Shown: positions 31,678 to 40,013 of the stretch, piece by piece
How positions within the stretch are numbered: the first letter of the stretch is position 1
Layout of the letters: the number at the start of each line of letters is the position of its first letter
Assembly (NCBI GenBank): GCA_003150515.1
Contig: QALW01000050.1
Coordinates: 1-48,261, forward strand
Reading direction: 5' to 3'
Origin: Selenomonadales bacterium
GTDB taxonomy: Bacteria > Bacillota > Clostridia > Christensenellales > QALW01
Length of the DNA: 48,261 bases
Program-made: the position numbers and the translations under genes
Notes under the pieces: model-generated
The model's database searches: none
What the model saw: only the letters and a program-made list of their open reading frames with translations
What the model was told of the DNA's origin: nothing

Positions 31678-33406
31678 CGTGCTTTCGCAGCTTTGGAGAT
31701 ATATGAAAAAAGCCCGTTTTTCTCTCGCAGGCGCAGTTATTTTCGCTCTGCTTTCGGGGGGGCTTTCCTTATTAGGCCCCTATTATATAGGCCAGGCTGT
31801 GGATATTATAGGGCAGGCTTCTTGGAGCAAAATAGCTTATTATCTCATATTTCTGGGAATAATCTATCTTCTGAGCGCATTCTTTATGTATCTTATGAAC
31901 ATCTGCACAAACGCCCTGGCTTATAAAACTACCGCTTTAATGCGCAAGGACTGCTTTTTCCAGCTCACACGGCTGCCCATAAGCTATATAGATTCACACA
32001 GCCGTGGAGATATATACAGCCGACTGACTAACGACGCGGATACCGCCTGCGAAGGCATGCTGCAATCCATATCCCAGCTCTTTTCGGGAATTATAGTTAT
32101 TTTGGGCTCTTTCGGATTCATGCTGGCGCTGTCCCCCGTTATAACTTTCGTAGTGCTTTTAATAACTCCAATATCTTTTTTAATAGCCTATTTTATTACC
32201 AAGCATTCCAGGCGTCGCTTCCGCGAGCAGGCCGCCCGGACGGGAGAGCTTTCAGGCTTTGCCGAAGAAATGCTGGCGGGAATGCCGGTAGTAACCGCTT
32301 TCGGATATAATAACGAGGCTATAGCGCGATTTGAAAAAACCAATCAGGAATTATATGAGTGCGGCCAAAAAGCCCAGTTCTATTCTTCCCTAACCAACCC
32401 CACCACCCGTCTTGTTAATAATGCGGCTTATGTGCTGGTTGGAGTTTTGGGCGTATTTATGGCTTTGGACGGCCGCATGTCCGTCGGTTTAATTCTCAGC
32501 TTTCTGACATACGCAACTCAATTCGCTAAGCCCATCAATGAAATAACCGGCGTTATTTCCCAGCTTCAATCCGCCCTGGCCGCCCTGGAGAGAATTTTCG
32601 GGCTGCTCGGACTGGAACCGGAGCCGGACGAAGCGGAAAAAATAACCGTGGAGCCCGAAAGCATAAGAGGAGATATCCAATTCATACACGCCAGTTTTTC
32701 ATATATTCCGGAAAAGCCTCTGATTACCGATTTTTCCTTTCATGCCAAGCCGGGCAGCATGAACGCCATAGTGGGCCCGACAGGAGCGGGCAAAACCACT
32801 CTGGTCAATCTGCTTATGCGCTTCTACGAGCTTAACGGCGGGCAAATCCTTCTAGACGGCACGGATATAAAGGACATTAAACGGGAAAGCCTCCGTTCCT
32901 GTTTTGCGATGGTATTGCAGGAAACTTGGCTTTTTAACGGCACCATAAGGGAAAATATCGCCTACGGTATGCCTCAGGCAAGCGACGAGGAAATAGTGCA
33001 GGCTGCTAAAGCCGCATATGCTCATGATTTTATCTCCAGGATGCCCGACGGCTACAATTCTATAATAACCGAGGACGGCGAAAACCTTTCGCAGGGAGAA
33101 AAGCAGCTTCTTACCATAGCGCGGGCCATGCTGCTTAAACCGCCCATGCTTATCCTGGACGAAGCCACCAGTTCTGTGGACACGCGGACAGAGCAAAAAA
33201 TCCAAATGGCCTTCAAAGCGGCTATGAAAGGGCGCACCAGCTTTGTTATCGCTCATAGGCTCTCCACCATTCAGGACGCCGACGTTATAATCGTTATGAA
33301 TAAAGGGGATATCGTTGAATACGGAAGCCACGACCAACTTATAAAGAAAAAAGGCTTTTATTACGAATTATACAACAGCCAGTTCGCTCCGGCTGAAAAT
33401 TCATAA
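31664..33406 (+). CDS. ABC exporter half-transporter B (catalytic subunit)
   Basis: A 580-residue partner of the preceding gene. Its own Walker A is VGPTGAGKTT, Walker B with catalytic Glu LILDEATSSVD, and H-loop VIAHRLST are intact, while its signature is the altered LSQGEKQ. Pairing with the LSGGQ signature and Gln switch of subunit A gives one active and one degenerate ATP site, as in BmrCD/TM287-288-type transporters. The 14-bp overlap gives coupled translation. A nested palindrome follows the stop. Confidence 0.94.
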   Translation: MKKLNVLSQLWRYMKKARFSLAGAVIFALLSGGLSLLGPYYIGQAVDIIGQASWSKIAYYLIFLGIIYLLSAFFMYLMNICTNALAYKTTALMRKDCFFQLTRLPISYIDSHSRGDIYSRLTNDADTACEGMLQSISQLFSGIIVILGSFGFMLALSPVITFVVLLITPISFLIAYFITKHSRRRFREQAARTGELSGFAEEMLAGMPVVTAFGYNNEAIARFEKTNQELYECGQKAQFYSSLTNPTTRLVNNAAYVLVGVLGVFMALDGRMSVGLILSFLTYATQFAKPINEITGVISQLQSALAALERIFGLLGLEPEPDEAEKITVEPESIRGDIQFIHASFSYIPEKPLITDFSFHAKPGSMNAIVGPTGAGKTTLVNLLMRFYELNGGQILLDGTDIKDIKRESLRSCFAMVLQETWLFNGTIRENIAYGMPQASDEEIVQAAKAAYAHDFISRMPDGYNSIITEDGENLSQGEKQLLTIARAMLLKPPMLILDEATSSVDTRTEQKIQMAFKAAMKGRTSFVIAHRLSTIQDADVIIVMNKGDIVEYGSHDQLIKKKGFYYELYNSQFAPAENS

Positions 33407-33413
33407 GTAGCCC

Positions 33414-33697
33414 GCGCTCTAAGGCTTAAAGGGCGGCCTGAAGCGTAAAAAATTATAAGGGGGCGGCGCGGATTTTGGCGCCCTATGGGCGCCAAAATTA
33501 AGCGTCTCTGCAAAAAGGGGCGGCGTTTGCGGCCTTTCAGGCCGCAGGCCGAGCTCCCGCTCGGCCTGGCCGGGCCCGGGCCCGGCCAAACGCCGCCCCC
33601 TTTTTGCGGAGACGCTGGCCCGGCCTGAAAGGCCGGGCTCCGCGCCGCCCCCTTTTTAAACGTCATCCCAAAGGCCGCCCTTTAAGCCTTAGAGCGC
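33414..33697. repeat. Nested multi-branched palindrome array 1
   Basis: Almost all 284 bp are self-complementary. The outer arms (33414-33439 and 33672-33697) pair perfectly over 26 bp. Inside them GGGGGCGGCGCGG (33459-33471) pairs with 33640-33652. This encloses three branches: a 12-bp hairpin at 33472-33498 (loop TAT), a nearly perfect 29-bp stem (33501-33529 with 33587-33616) that itself contains three hairpins (33529-33545, 33546-33567, and a perfect 20-bp palindrome 33568-33587), and a 9-bp hairpin at 33618-33638. It lies between two convergent genes and probably terminates both. Confidence 0.95.
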
Positions 33698-33714
33698 AGA
33701 TTAAAAAGCAATAT

Positions 33715-34632
33715 TCATCCTATATCGTTCAATTCATACGGCGTCTCCTGATAGACGCAGTAATTAAGCCAATTGGAGAACAACAAATTTGCATGGCCGC
33801 GCCAGAGATTAAGCGGCCGCTCATTAACATTTCCGTCAGGAAAATAATTCTCGGGTATTTCGGGCGAAATGCCCTTTTCCAAATCCCGCCTGTATTCCAG
33901 CGCAAGAGTATCATTATCATATTCGGGATGGCCCATAATATATACTTCCCTGCCGTTCCTCCCGATAATCAGATACACGCCCGCCTGCTCTGACTGCGCC
34001 AGAACGGTAAGCTCGGGATGCTTGTCCACATCCTCCCGCTTAACGCCCGTATATCTGGAATGAGGCGCATAAAAATAATCGTCGTAGCCCCTTATAAGCT
34101 TTTGAGAGCCTCCAAGCGTCTGATGCAGAAACACTCCCGAAAGCTTTTTATCCAAAACATGCTTTTCTATGCCGTAATTATAATAAAGCCCCGCCTGGGC
34201 GCCCCAACAGATATGCATAGTGGAATACACGTTATTCTTAGACCAGCTCATTATATCCTTAAGCTCGTCCCAATAATTAACCTGATTGAATTCCAGCCGT
34301 TCAACGGGCGCGCCGGTAATAATCAGCCCGTCGAATTTCTGCCCTCTGATTTGCTCAAACGTCCTGTAAAAACTCTCCAGATGCTCCAAAGGAGTGTTTT
34401 TAGAGGCATGGGTGGACGTGCGCAGAAAAGTCACGTCCACCTGCAGGGGCGTATTGCCCAGCAGACGCAAAAGCTGCGTCTCGGTAACAATTTTCGTGGG
34501 CATAATATTGAGTATTGCCAGCTTAAGCGGCCTTATATCCTGAGATACCGCTCTCTGCTCGGACATAACGAATATATTTTCATTGGTAAGCTGCGCATAC
34601 GCCGGCAGCTCCCTGCTTATTCTTACAGGCAT
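33715..34632 (-). CDS. metA: Homoserine O-acetyltransferase (MetA family)
   Basis: A 305-residue MetA-fold enzyme. Catalytic Cys142 is in HICWGAQAG, and the His/Glu pair is in MGHPEYDND. Residue 111 is Glu (GAPVERLEF). In this family Glu111 gives acetyl-CoA preference and Gly111 succinyl-CoA, so O-acetylhomoserine is the expected product despite the usual succinyltransferase annotation. It begins 5 bp after ddl and is the last gene of the minus-strand run. This is an odd place for a methionine gene, since its neighbours make peptidoglycan. Confidence 0.93.
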   Translation of the reverse strand: MPVRISRELPAYAQLTNENIFVMSEQRAVSQDIRPLKLAILNIMPTKIVTETQLLRLLGNTPLQVDVTFLRTSTHASKNTPLEHLESFYRTFEQIRGQKFDGLIITGAPVERLEFNQVNYWDELKDIMSWSKNNVYSTMHICWGAQAGLYYNYGIEKHVLDKKLSGVFLHQTLGGSQKLIRGYDDYFYAPHSRYTGVKREDVDKHPELTVLAQSEQAGVYLIIGRNGREVYIMGHPEYDNDTLALEYRRDLEKGISPEIPENYFPDGNVNERPLNLWRGHANLLFSNWLNYCVYQETPYELNDIG

Positions 34633-34637
34633 TTAAA

Positions 34638-35855
34638 TCATCCTTTTCCTGAGTATTTTGCGCCTTTAAGGCCCGCTTTGGCTCCCTTTTTATAATTAAG
34701 CAGAATATCTGATTTATAAGCGTATTCGCTGCGCGAGGAATCCTCAAAGGCTTTGACGGCATATTCAATAAGTTCATCCAGTAATGATTCATAGCTCAGC
34801 CCGGAGGCCTCCCATAAATAAAAGGCAAAAGAGCCGGGAATAGTATTTATTTCGTTAATATATAGGCTGCCGTCCGATTTGTCAATAATATAATCAATTC
34901 TGATTACGCCCTTGCAGTCGAATAACTGAAAGGCCCGCCGGGTATAATCCTGTATTTTAGCCGTCAGCTCATCTCCGATAGGCGCGGGAATCCTGCGCGA
35001 AAGAGCCTGCATGCCCTGCTTGCTGCCTCCTGATTTTGCGCTCCTCATATATTTTTCATCGTAGGTTAAAAATTCCTCCCAGGTTACGGGCATTTCGCAT
35101 ACGCTTACCTTCACGTTTGAAGCAAAGCCCAGAGCCGAGCAATTAACCTCTTCCAGAGAATCCACTCCCCGCTCCACTAAAATACGGCGGTCGTAATGCG
35201 CGGCTATCTGCATTGCCTTAAGCAGCTCCTCCCGGTTTTTAGCCTTGGATATGCCTATGCTTGAGCCCAGATTGGCAGGCTTTACAAACATAGGATAGCC
35301 AAACCGCTTTTCCGCCTCCTCCGCTAATATTTCCGCCTCTGTTTCAAGCTGGCCGCGGTCAAAATATATATAATCCAAAACGGGAAAGCCCGCTCCCTGA
35401 AAAGCCGCTTTCATCAATATTTTATCCATGCCCGCCGCCGAGCCCAGCACGCCGCAGCTTGTAAAGGGCACCTGCGCCAATTGAAGCAGCCCCTGCAGGG
35501 AGCCGTCCTCCCCGTTAAGCCCATGCATAGCCAAAACAGCCGCGTCCAGGCTGGCTATAATCCCGCTGTCCTTCTTAAACAGGCCGCGACCGCGATCAAA
35601 TTTGAAAAGCTGGCGGGCGCGGGTATTGGCCGGCAGATAGCAGCGCGTAAGCTCGGGAGCCGCAAGCGCGAACTCCTTATAGACGTCAATATCCATAAGC
35701 TTTTCGCCCGTATACCAATCCCCTTCCCTGGTTATGTAAATGGGAATAATTCTATATTTTTTCCTGTCCAGATTTTCCATCATCTGAAGAGCGGTAACAA
35801 CCGAAACGTCATGCTCGGAGGATTTCCCGCCATAAAATACCGCGATATTAAGCAT
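34638..35855 (-). CDS. ddl: D-alanine--D-alanine ligase
   Basis: A 405-residue ATP-grasp enzyme. Motifs are FYGGKSSEHDVS (8-19), AMHGLNGEDGSLQG, PFTSCGVLGSAAGMDK, VKPANLGSSIGISK and INEINTIPGSFAFYLWE. It joins two D-Ala for the peptidoglycan stem. It is longer than the usual 310-370 residues, with a C-terminal basic tail after about 385. Context next to murF supports the housekeeping role; I see no reason to call it a VanG or VanA-type ligase. Confidence 0.94.
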   Translation of the reverse strand: MLNIAVFYGGKSSEHDVSVVTALQMMENLDRKKYRIIPIYITREGDWYTGEKLMDIDVYKEFALAAPELTRCYLPANTRARQLFKFDRGRGLFKKDSGIIASLDAAVLAMHGLNGEDGSLQGLLQLAQVPFTSCGVLGSAAGMDKILMKAAFQGAGFPVLDYIYFDRGQLETEAEILAEEAEKRFGYPMFVKPANLGSSIGISKAKNREELLKAMQIAAHYDRRILVERGVDSLEEVNCSALGFASNVKVSVCEMPVTWEEFLTYDEKYMRSAKSGGSKQGMQALSRRIPAPIGDELTAKIQDYTRRAFQLFDCKGVIRIDYIIDKSDGSLYINEINTIPGSFAFYLWEASGLSYESLLDELIEYAVKAFEDSSRSEYAYKSDILLNYKKGAKAGLKGAKYSGKG

Positions 35856-35871
35856 AGCTTCTTACTTCCTT

Positions 35872-37419
35872 TCAAGCGTAATTATCAGGCAAATCATTTT
35901 CAAAAAGCACAGTATCTCCCGGAAGGCCTATCCCTTCCAGCAAGCCGGCAGCCTCCTTAAGGGAACGAGCCTCATAGATTTTTTCGGGCTCAAATCCTTG
36001 TTCAAGCAGACCTCTTTTAATTTCCGCCGTTCTTTCAGGCAGAACTAATATGGCTATATCCGCGCTCTCAGCTATCTGGCAGCCAAGCTGGAAATGATAT
36101 TCATCCTGCTTTGGACCCAATTCCACAAAGCCGGGCGTAACGATTATTCTGCGTCCTTTAAACTGAGCGAGCACTTCCAGCGCCGCTCTGGCCCCGTTAG
36201 GGCTGGAATTAAAGGCGTCATCTATAACCGTCATGGGATAGGAGGCTATAATCTTTAATCTATGCTCCACAGGCTCCAGGCCGCATATTCCGCGCTCAAT
36301 CTGCTCTAAGCTGAGCCCCAGCTTATACGCGCATGCGGCGGCTGCAAGTATATTCTGAATGTTGTGCCTGCCCAGCAATTTAGTGTGGCAGCGAACGCTT
36401 TGGCCGCCCAGAATAAGCGTAAATTCACTGCCCTGCGGGCCTGATGAAATATCCTCGGCGCTCGCCAGAGAGTCCTTAACAAATCCAAAGTAATATTTTT
36501 CACACCGAGCGCGCTCGTACATCTGCTCCGCATATTCGTTCCCCCGCGGGAAAAAGGCCGTTCCCCCGCTTTTCAAGCCCTCTATAAGCTCAAATTTACT
36601 GTCCCTGAGCCTTTCCATGCTGCCAAAGGTTTCAAGATGCTGGGGGCCTATGGAGGTTATTATGGCGCAGTCTGGATGAACAAACCTGCATATATCCTTT
36701 ATATCCCCTTTATGCCGCGCTCCCATTTCGCATATAAAAATTTGATCGTCCAAAGCAAGGCGTTCCCTTATAACCCTCACCACGCCCATGGTGGTATTAT
36801 AGCTGGAAGGCGGAGTAAGCACGCTGTATTTCTGCTTTAAAATTGCCGAAAGAATAAATTTCACGCTTGTTTTTCCATAGCTGCCCGTAATGCCCACTAT
36901 CTTCAAATCCGGCCTTTTTTTCAACCGGCGGGAGGCGCTTAGGATATATCCCTCTCTTATCCCCCATTCCAAAGGCTTAGCCGCCAGCGCGGACAAAAAT
37001 ACCAGCGCCGTATTAAAGGCAGGCAGAAGATATATAGGATAATAAAACCCGCGCCAAACGCACAGCGCGCAAACCGCAAGGATTATAAGCGCATATAAAC
37101 ACAGCATGCGCTTAACGCGGGCAGTATATTTAAGAGGCTTGATTTCCTGACGCTTTTTAAGCGCGAAGGGCAGAATCAGAATAATACAAACGGGCAGTAT
37201 AAATATATCGGCCGAGTTAAAAAAAGCATAGCTCAGACAGGCCAAGCCGCATATGCACAATAAGGGAAGCACGCCCTTAAGCATATGCTTTACATACTGT
37301 CTTAAATAATAGCTCTCAAGCTGGAGCATATGTATTCCTCTGCGCGCCAAAAGCAAGGTAACGGCGCACATAATCAGCGCGCCCGCGCAGTAAAACACCG
37401 TATAAAATAAATCGCTCAT
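35872..37419 (-). CDS. murF: MurF-type ligase with N-terminal membrane domain
   Basis: A 515-residue protein. The first 150 residues form four or five hydrophobic segments (about 5-25, 48-66, 70-87, 105-122, 128-148), unusual for classical MurF. The ligase follows, with the P-loop GITGSYGKTS (176-185), FICEMGARHKGDI and GRHNIQNILAAAA, and the C-terminal domain with DDAFNSSPNGA. It adds D-Ala-D-Ala to UDP-MurNAc-tripeptide. The membrane part would tether this step at the membrane. It lies 16 bp before ddl, which makes its substrate. Confidence 0.9.
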   Translation of the reverse strand: MSDLFYTVFYCAGALIMCAVTLLLARRGIHMLQLESYYLRQYVKHMLKGVLPLLCICGLACLSYAFFNSADIFILPVCIILILPFALKKRQEIKPLKYTARVKRMLCLYALIILAVCALCVWRGFYYPIYLLPAFNTALVFLSALAAKPLEWGIREGYILSASRRLKKRPDLKIVGITGSYGKTSVKFILSAILKQKYSVLTPPSSYNTTMGVVRVIRERLALDDQIFICEMGARHKGDIKDICRFVHPDCAIITSIGPQHLETFGSMERLRDSKFELIEGLKSGGTAFFPRGNEYAEQMYERARCEKYYFGFVKDSLASAEDISSGPQGSEFTLILGGQSVRCHTKLLGRHNIQNILAAAACAYKLGLSLEQIERGICGLEPVEHRLKIIASYPMTVIDDAFNSSPNGARAALEVLAQFKGRRIIVTPGFVELGPKQDEYHFQLGCQIAESADIAILVLPERTAEIKRGLLEQGFEPEKIYEARSLKEAAGLLEGIGLPGDTVLFENDLPDNYA

Positions 37420-37429
37420 AAATTCATCC

Positions 37430-38179
37430 TTATTTCAAAAATGCTTCCAGCACCCGCTCAGTCTGCCCCAGACGCTCCAAAAACGCATAATGTCCCGCGC
37501 CCTTATACATAACCAGACCGCAGTCAGGAATACCGTCCTTTATAATCTGAGCCATATAGGGCGGAGTCTGGTCGTCCTGATCGCCCCATATAAGCAAGGT
37601 GGGCGCTTTAATATCCTTAAGCAGATATCTAAGATCCTCATTGACGATTCTGGAAAAGGTCGCGCGCATAACGTCCGAAAGCCTGCGGTAATCCTCCGAG
37701 CCTTTGCCCTTTTTAAAGCGTTCCCGGATTTTCTGCGTAAAAACGGGCAGGCGCAGAATGTTTTTCATTATTTTATACCAGTATACTTTAATATAATATT
37801 TAAGAGTACGCTTAGGCTTTACGCCCGCGCTGCCGCATAGCACTAATTTTTCAAAGCAGTCCGCATATTCCCTGGACATAGCCAGAATTGTCCTGCCTCC
37901 GTTGGAATGGCCTATAAAAGAAGCACGGAGAATGCCAAGGGCGTCCATAACGCATTTAACCGCGCCCCCAAAATCATATATATCCATAGGCTCGGCCGGT
38001 TCGTCCGACTGGCCGTGCCCCGGCAGGTCAATAAGGGTAACGCGGCAAAATCCAGATAAAAATTGGGCAAGAGGCATAAGCAGAGAGCTGTCGTAACCCC
38101 ATCCGTGCAGCAAAATAACGTCTCTGCCCTCGCCTATTTGATTATAATATATCCCGCAGCCCTTATATTCAGCCCGCAT
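37430..38179 (-). CDS. Alpha/beta-fold hydrolase
   Basis: A 249-residue protein. The ATG at 38179 overlaps the rimI stop region and has ATGGAGGT upstream. Motifs are oxyanion-loop HGWGYDSS, nucleophile GHSNGG, acid WGDQDD and His GAGHYAFLE. The fold is clear but the substrate is unknown; such genes are annotated as esterases or C-C hydrolases. It sits inside the tsaE to metA run and is tightly packed, so it is probably co-expressed with the cell-wall genes. Confidence 0.88.
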   Translation of the reverse strand: MRAEYKGCGIYYNQIGEGRDVILLHGWGYDSSLLMPLAQFLSGFCRVTLIDLPGHGQSDEPAEPMDIYDFGGAVKCVMDALGILRASFIGHSNGGRTILAMSREYADCFEKLVLCGSAGVKPKRTLKYYIKVYWYKIMKNILRLPVFTQKIRERFKKGKGSEDYRRLSDVMRATFSRIVNEDLRYLLKDIKAPTLLIWGDQDDQTPPYMAQIIKDGIPDCGLVMYKGAGHYAFLERLGQTERVLEAFLK

Positions 38180-38624
38180 GAGCAACCTCCATCCACATAA
38201 TAAGCGCATCCTCCCCGTTCTCATAATATTTAGGACGGGTTCCCAAAGTTACAAAACCATATTTCTCATATAGTTTTAGGGCCGCGGTATTATTTACGCG
38301 CACCTCCAACGTCATGCGCTCTATATTAAGCGCTTGAGCGCGCTTAATCATCTCCTTTAGGATCGCCTTTCCTATGCCCCTGCCCCTAAGCGCGCCCGCA
38401 ACGGCGATATTAGTTATATGCCCTTCGTCCAAAATACGCCAAAATCCTCCGTAGCCGGCCACTCTGCCTCCGCAGAGGGCTATCGTATAATAAGCGGCCG
38501 TATTATTAAGCTCTCCCTCAAAAGATTTTTTGCTCCAGGGAGAAATAAAGGATTCTTTCTCTATTTCGCATATCTGGGGAATATATTGGGCTCTTAAAAT
38601 GTCAAAGCTTATTTCGGCTTTCAT
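38169..38624 (-). CDS. rimI: Ribosomal protein S18 alanine N-acetyltransferase (RimI family)
   Basis: A 151-residue GNAT protein. The acetyl-CoA loop is RGRGIGKAIL, preceded by GHITNIAV and followed by LEVRVNNTAALKLYEKYGF, the RimI pattern. It overlaps tsaB by 23 bp and is the standard neighbour of tsaB/tsaE in Firmicutes. It acetylates the N-terminus of ribosomal protein S18, although related GNATs act on other proteins. Confidence 0.92.
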   Translation of the reverse strand: MKAEISFDILRAQYIPQICEIEKESFISPWSKKSFEGELNNTAAYYTIALCGGRVAGYGGFWRILDEGHITNIAVAGALRGRGIGKAILKEMIKRAQALNIERMTLEVRVNNTAALKLYEKYGFVTLGTRPKYYENGEDALIMWMEVAHAG

Positions 38625-39297
38625 ATTCCCTCTCCGCCTGAGGCTTTCTTAAATAAAATGCGTCCAGTTCAAAGCAGCTTAACAATTCTCCGCGGCCGGC
38701 CGCCTCAAATGCAAGCTGCGCGGCCAGAGCCGCACGCTGATAGGACACTCCCTGAGGCGCAAACTGGATATTCTCCATCTCCCCTTTAAGCGCAGGCATA
38801 TGTATGCCCGCGCCGTCCCCGGTGAAAATAATCTTCCGCCCCATTCTGAGCTTGTTTAATTCTCCCGCCAATTTTCCAACGGGCAGCGCGCAGGGCGGAA
38901 TAAGCGCCCAATCATCCATATACGCGGCCGCGTACACCTGCCCGCGCCGCGCGTCCAGCAGAGAACAGATTATATTCCCCGGTGAAAACACCCCTCTGGC
39001 GGCGGCTTCCAGCGTATTAACAGCCGCGCACGGCTTATTATGCGCATGAGCAAGGCCTTTAATGGTGCTTACGGCTATGCGCACACCTGTAAATGAGCCC
39101 GGCCCGGTAACGCAGGCATAAATATCCACGTCAAAGGGCTCCAGCGAACAATTAAGCATAACCTGCTCTATTATCGGCATGAGCATCTCCGAATGCACCA
39201 GCCCGTTATTAATGCAGCTTTCGCTTATAATCCTGCCCTCCCGCCAAATCGCAGCCGAGCAATAGCTGCTGGAGGTATCCGCCGCTAATATAATCAT
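38602..39297 (-). CDS. tsaB: tRNA t6A synthesis protein TsaB
   Basis: A 231-residue protein of the ASKHA fold. The N-terminal ADTSSSYCSAAI and GPGSFTGVRIAVSTIKGLAHA are diagnostic. With TsaC, TsaD and TsaE it makes N6-threonylcarbamoyladenosine at position 37 of ANN-decoding tRNAs. It follows tsaE by 32 bp. Confidence 0.95.
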   Translation of the reverse strand: MIILAADTSSSYCSAAIWREGRIISESCINNGLVHSEMLMPIIEQVMLNCSLEPFDVDIYACVTGPGSFTGVRIAVSTIKGLAHAHNKPCAAVNTLEAAARGVFSPGNIICSLLDARRGQVYAAAYMDDWALIPPCALPVGKLAGELNKLRMGRKIIFTGDGAGIHMPALKGEMENIQFAPQGVSYQRAALAAQLAFEAAGRGELLSCFELDAFYLRKPQAEREYESRNKL

Positions 39298-39329
39298 AAC
39301 ACTTCGCCGTTTATAATATACGGCCCTCC

Positions 39330-39746
39330 TTAAAATGAGCTGATTTCAATTATGCGCGCGCCGTCCGCTTTTTTTATCCGCACTTCCATGCGTTCAGGCG
39401 GCAGCGCGCTCTCATCCAGCCGCTCGCACCATTCCACGGCGCATACGCAGCCGGGCGCCTCGAAATATTCGTCAAAACCCAGGGAATAAATCTCTTCTCC
39501 CTTTATGCGGTAAAGATCAAAATGATAAAGGGGCAGCCTGCCGCCCGGATATTCATGCATTAGATTAAAGGTAGGGCTGCTCACAAGCGCCTCAGAGCCC
39601 AGCCCTTTAGCCAGCCCCCGCACAAAAGCCGTCTTGCCTGCGCCCAAATCCCCGTAAAGGGCTATAAAAACGCCCGATTGAAGCTCTGCTCCCAGCCGAA
39701 CGCCAGCCTGCACGGTCTCCTCTTCATTAAACGCTTTAATAATCAT
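39330..39746 (-). CDS. tsaE: tRNA t6A synthesis ATPase TsaE
   Basis: A 138-residue P-loop protein. Walker A is GDLGAGKTAFVRG (about 32-44), and SSPTFNLMHEY and YHFDLYRI are family hallmarks. It drives the TsaB/TsaD complex in t6A formation. It is the first gene of a seven-gene minus-strand run ending at metA, and a good promoter lies 27 bp upstream. Confidence 0.95.
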   Translation of the reverse strand: MIIKAFNEEETVQAGVRLGAELQSGVFIALYGDLGAGKTAFVRGLAKGLGSEALVSSPTFNLMHEYPGGRLPLYHFDLYRIKGEEIYSLGFDEYFEAPGCVCAVEWCERLDESALPPERMEVRIKKADGARIIEISSF

Positions 39747-39772
39747 AATGGCTCCCTGAACAATTATTTTAT

Positions 39773-39801
39773 ATTTTACTACACTTTAACCATTAACGCA
39801 A
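39773..39801 (-). promoter_or_regulatory. Promoter of the tsaE-to-metA run
   Basis: On the minus strand TTGCGT (39796-39801) and TAAAAT (39773-39778) are separated by 17 bp, and tsaE starts at 39746. Confidence 0.65.
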
Positions 39802-39901
39802 GCTTAATGCCCGCTTAAACGATACAATCATACAAACGCATTTTTGCTCAAAGCGCCCTCCGCGGCAGCTTTGCAGCCTGATTGCATTGCCTGGTGTAAA
39901 T

Positions 39902-39934
39902 AAAAAACAAGCGCGTCCCCGTTAAAGACGCGCC
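39902..39934 (-). terminator. Intrinsic terminator of the secreted esterase gene
   Basis: On the minus strand GCGCGTC and GACGCGC form a 7-bp stem, followed by TTGTTTTTTATTT. It lies about 80 bp after the stop at 40014. Confidence 0.8.
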
Positions 39935-40013
39935 TGTCTTCTGTCTTTAATATGCTCCGCTCAATTTCAGCGCGGGCATTCCTGCAAAACGCATTGTGCT
40001 TTGATTTTATTAT

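Noticed and set aside
33361..33993. Arg/Pro/Gly-rich open frames on both strands across palindrome array 1
   Set aside because: They arise from the GC-rich mirror symmetry and run into metA antisense; no start signals.
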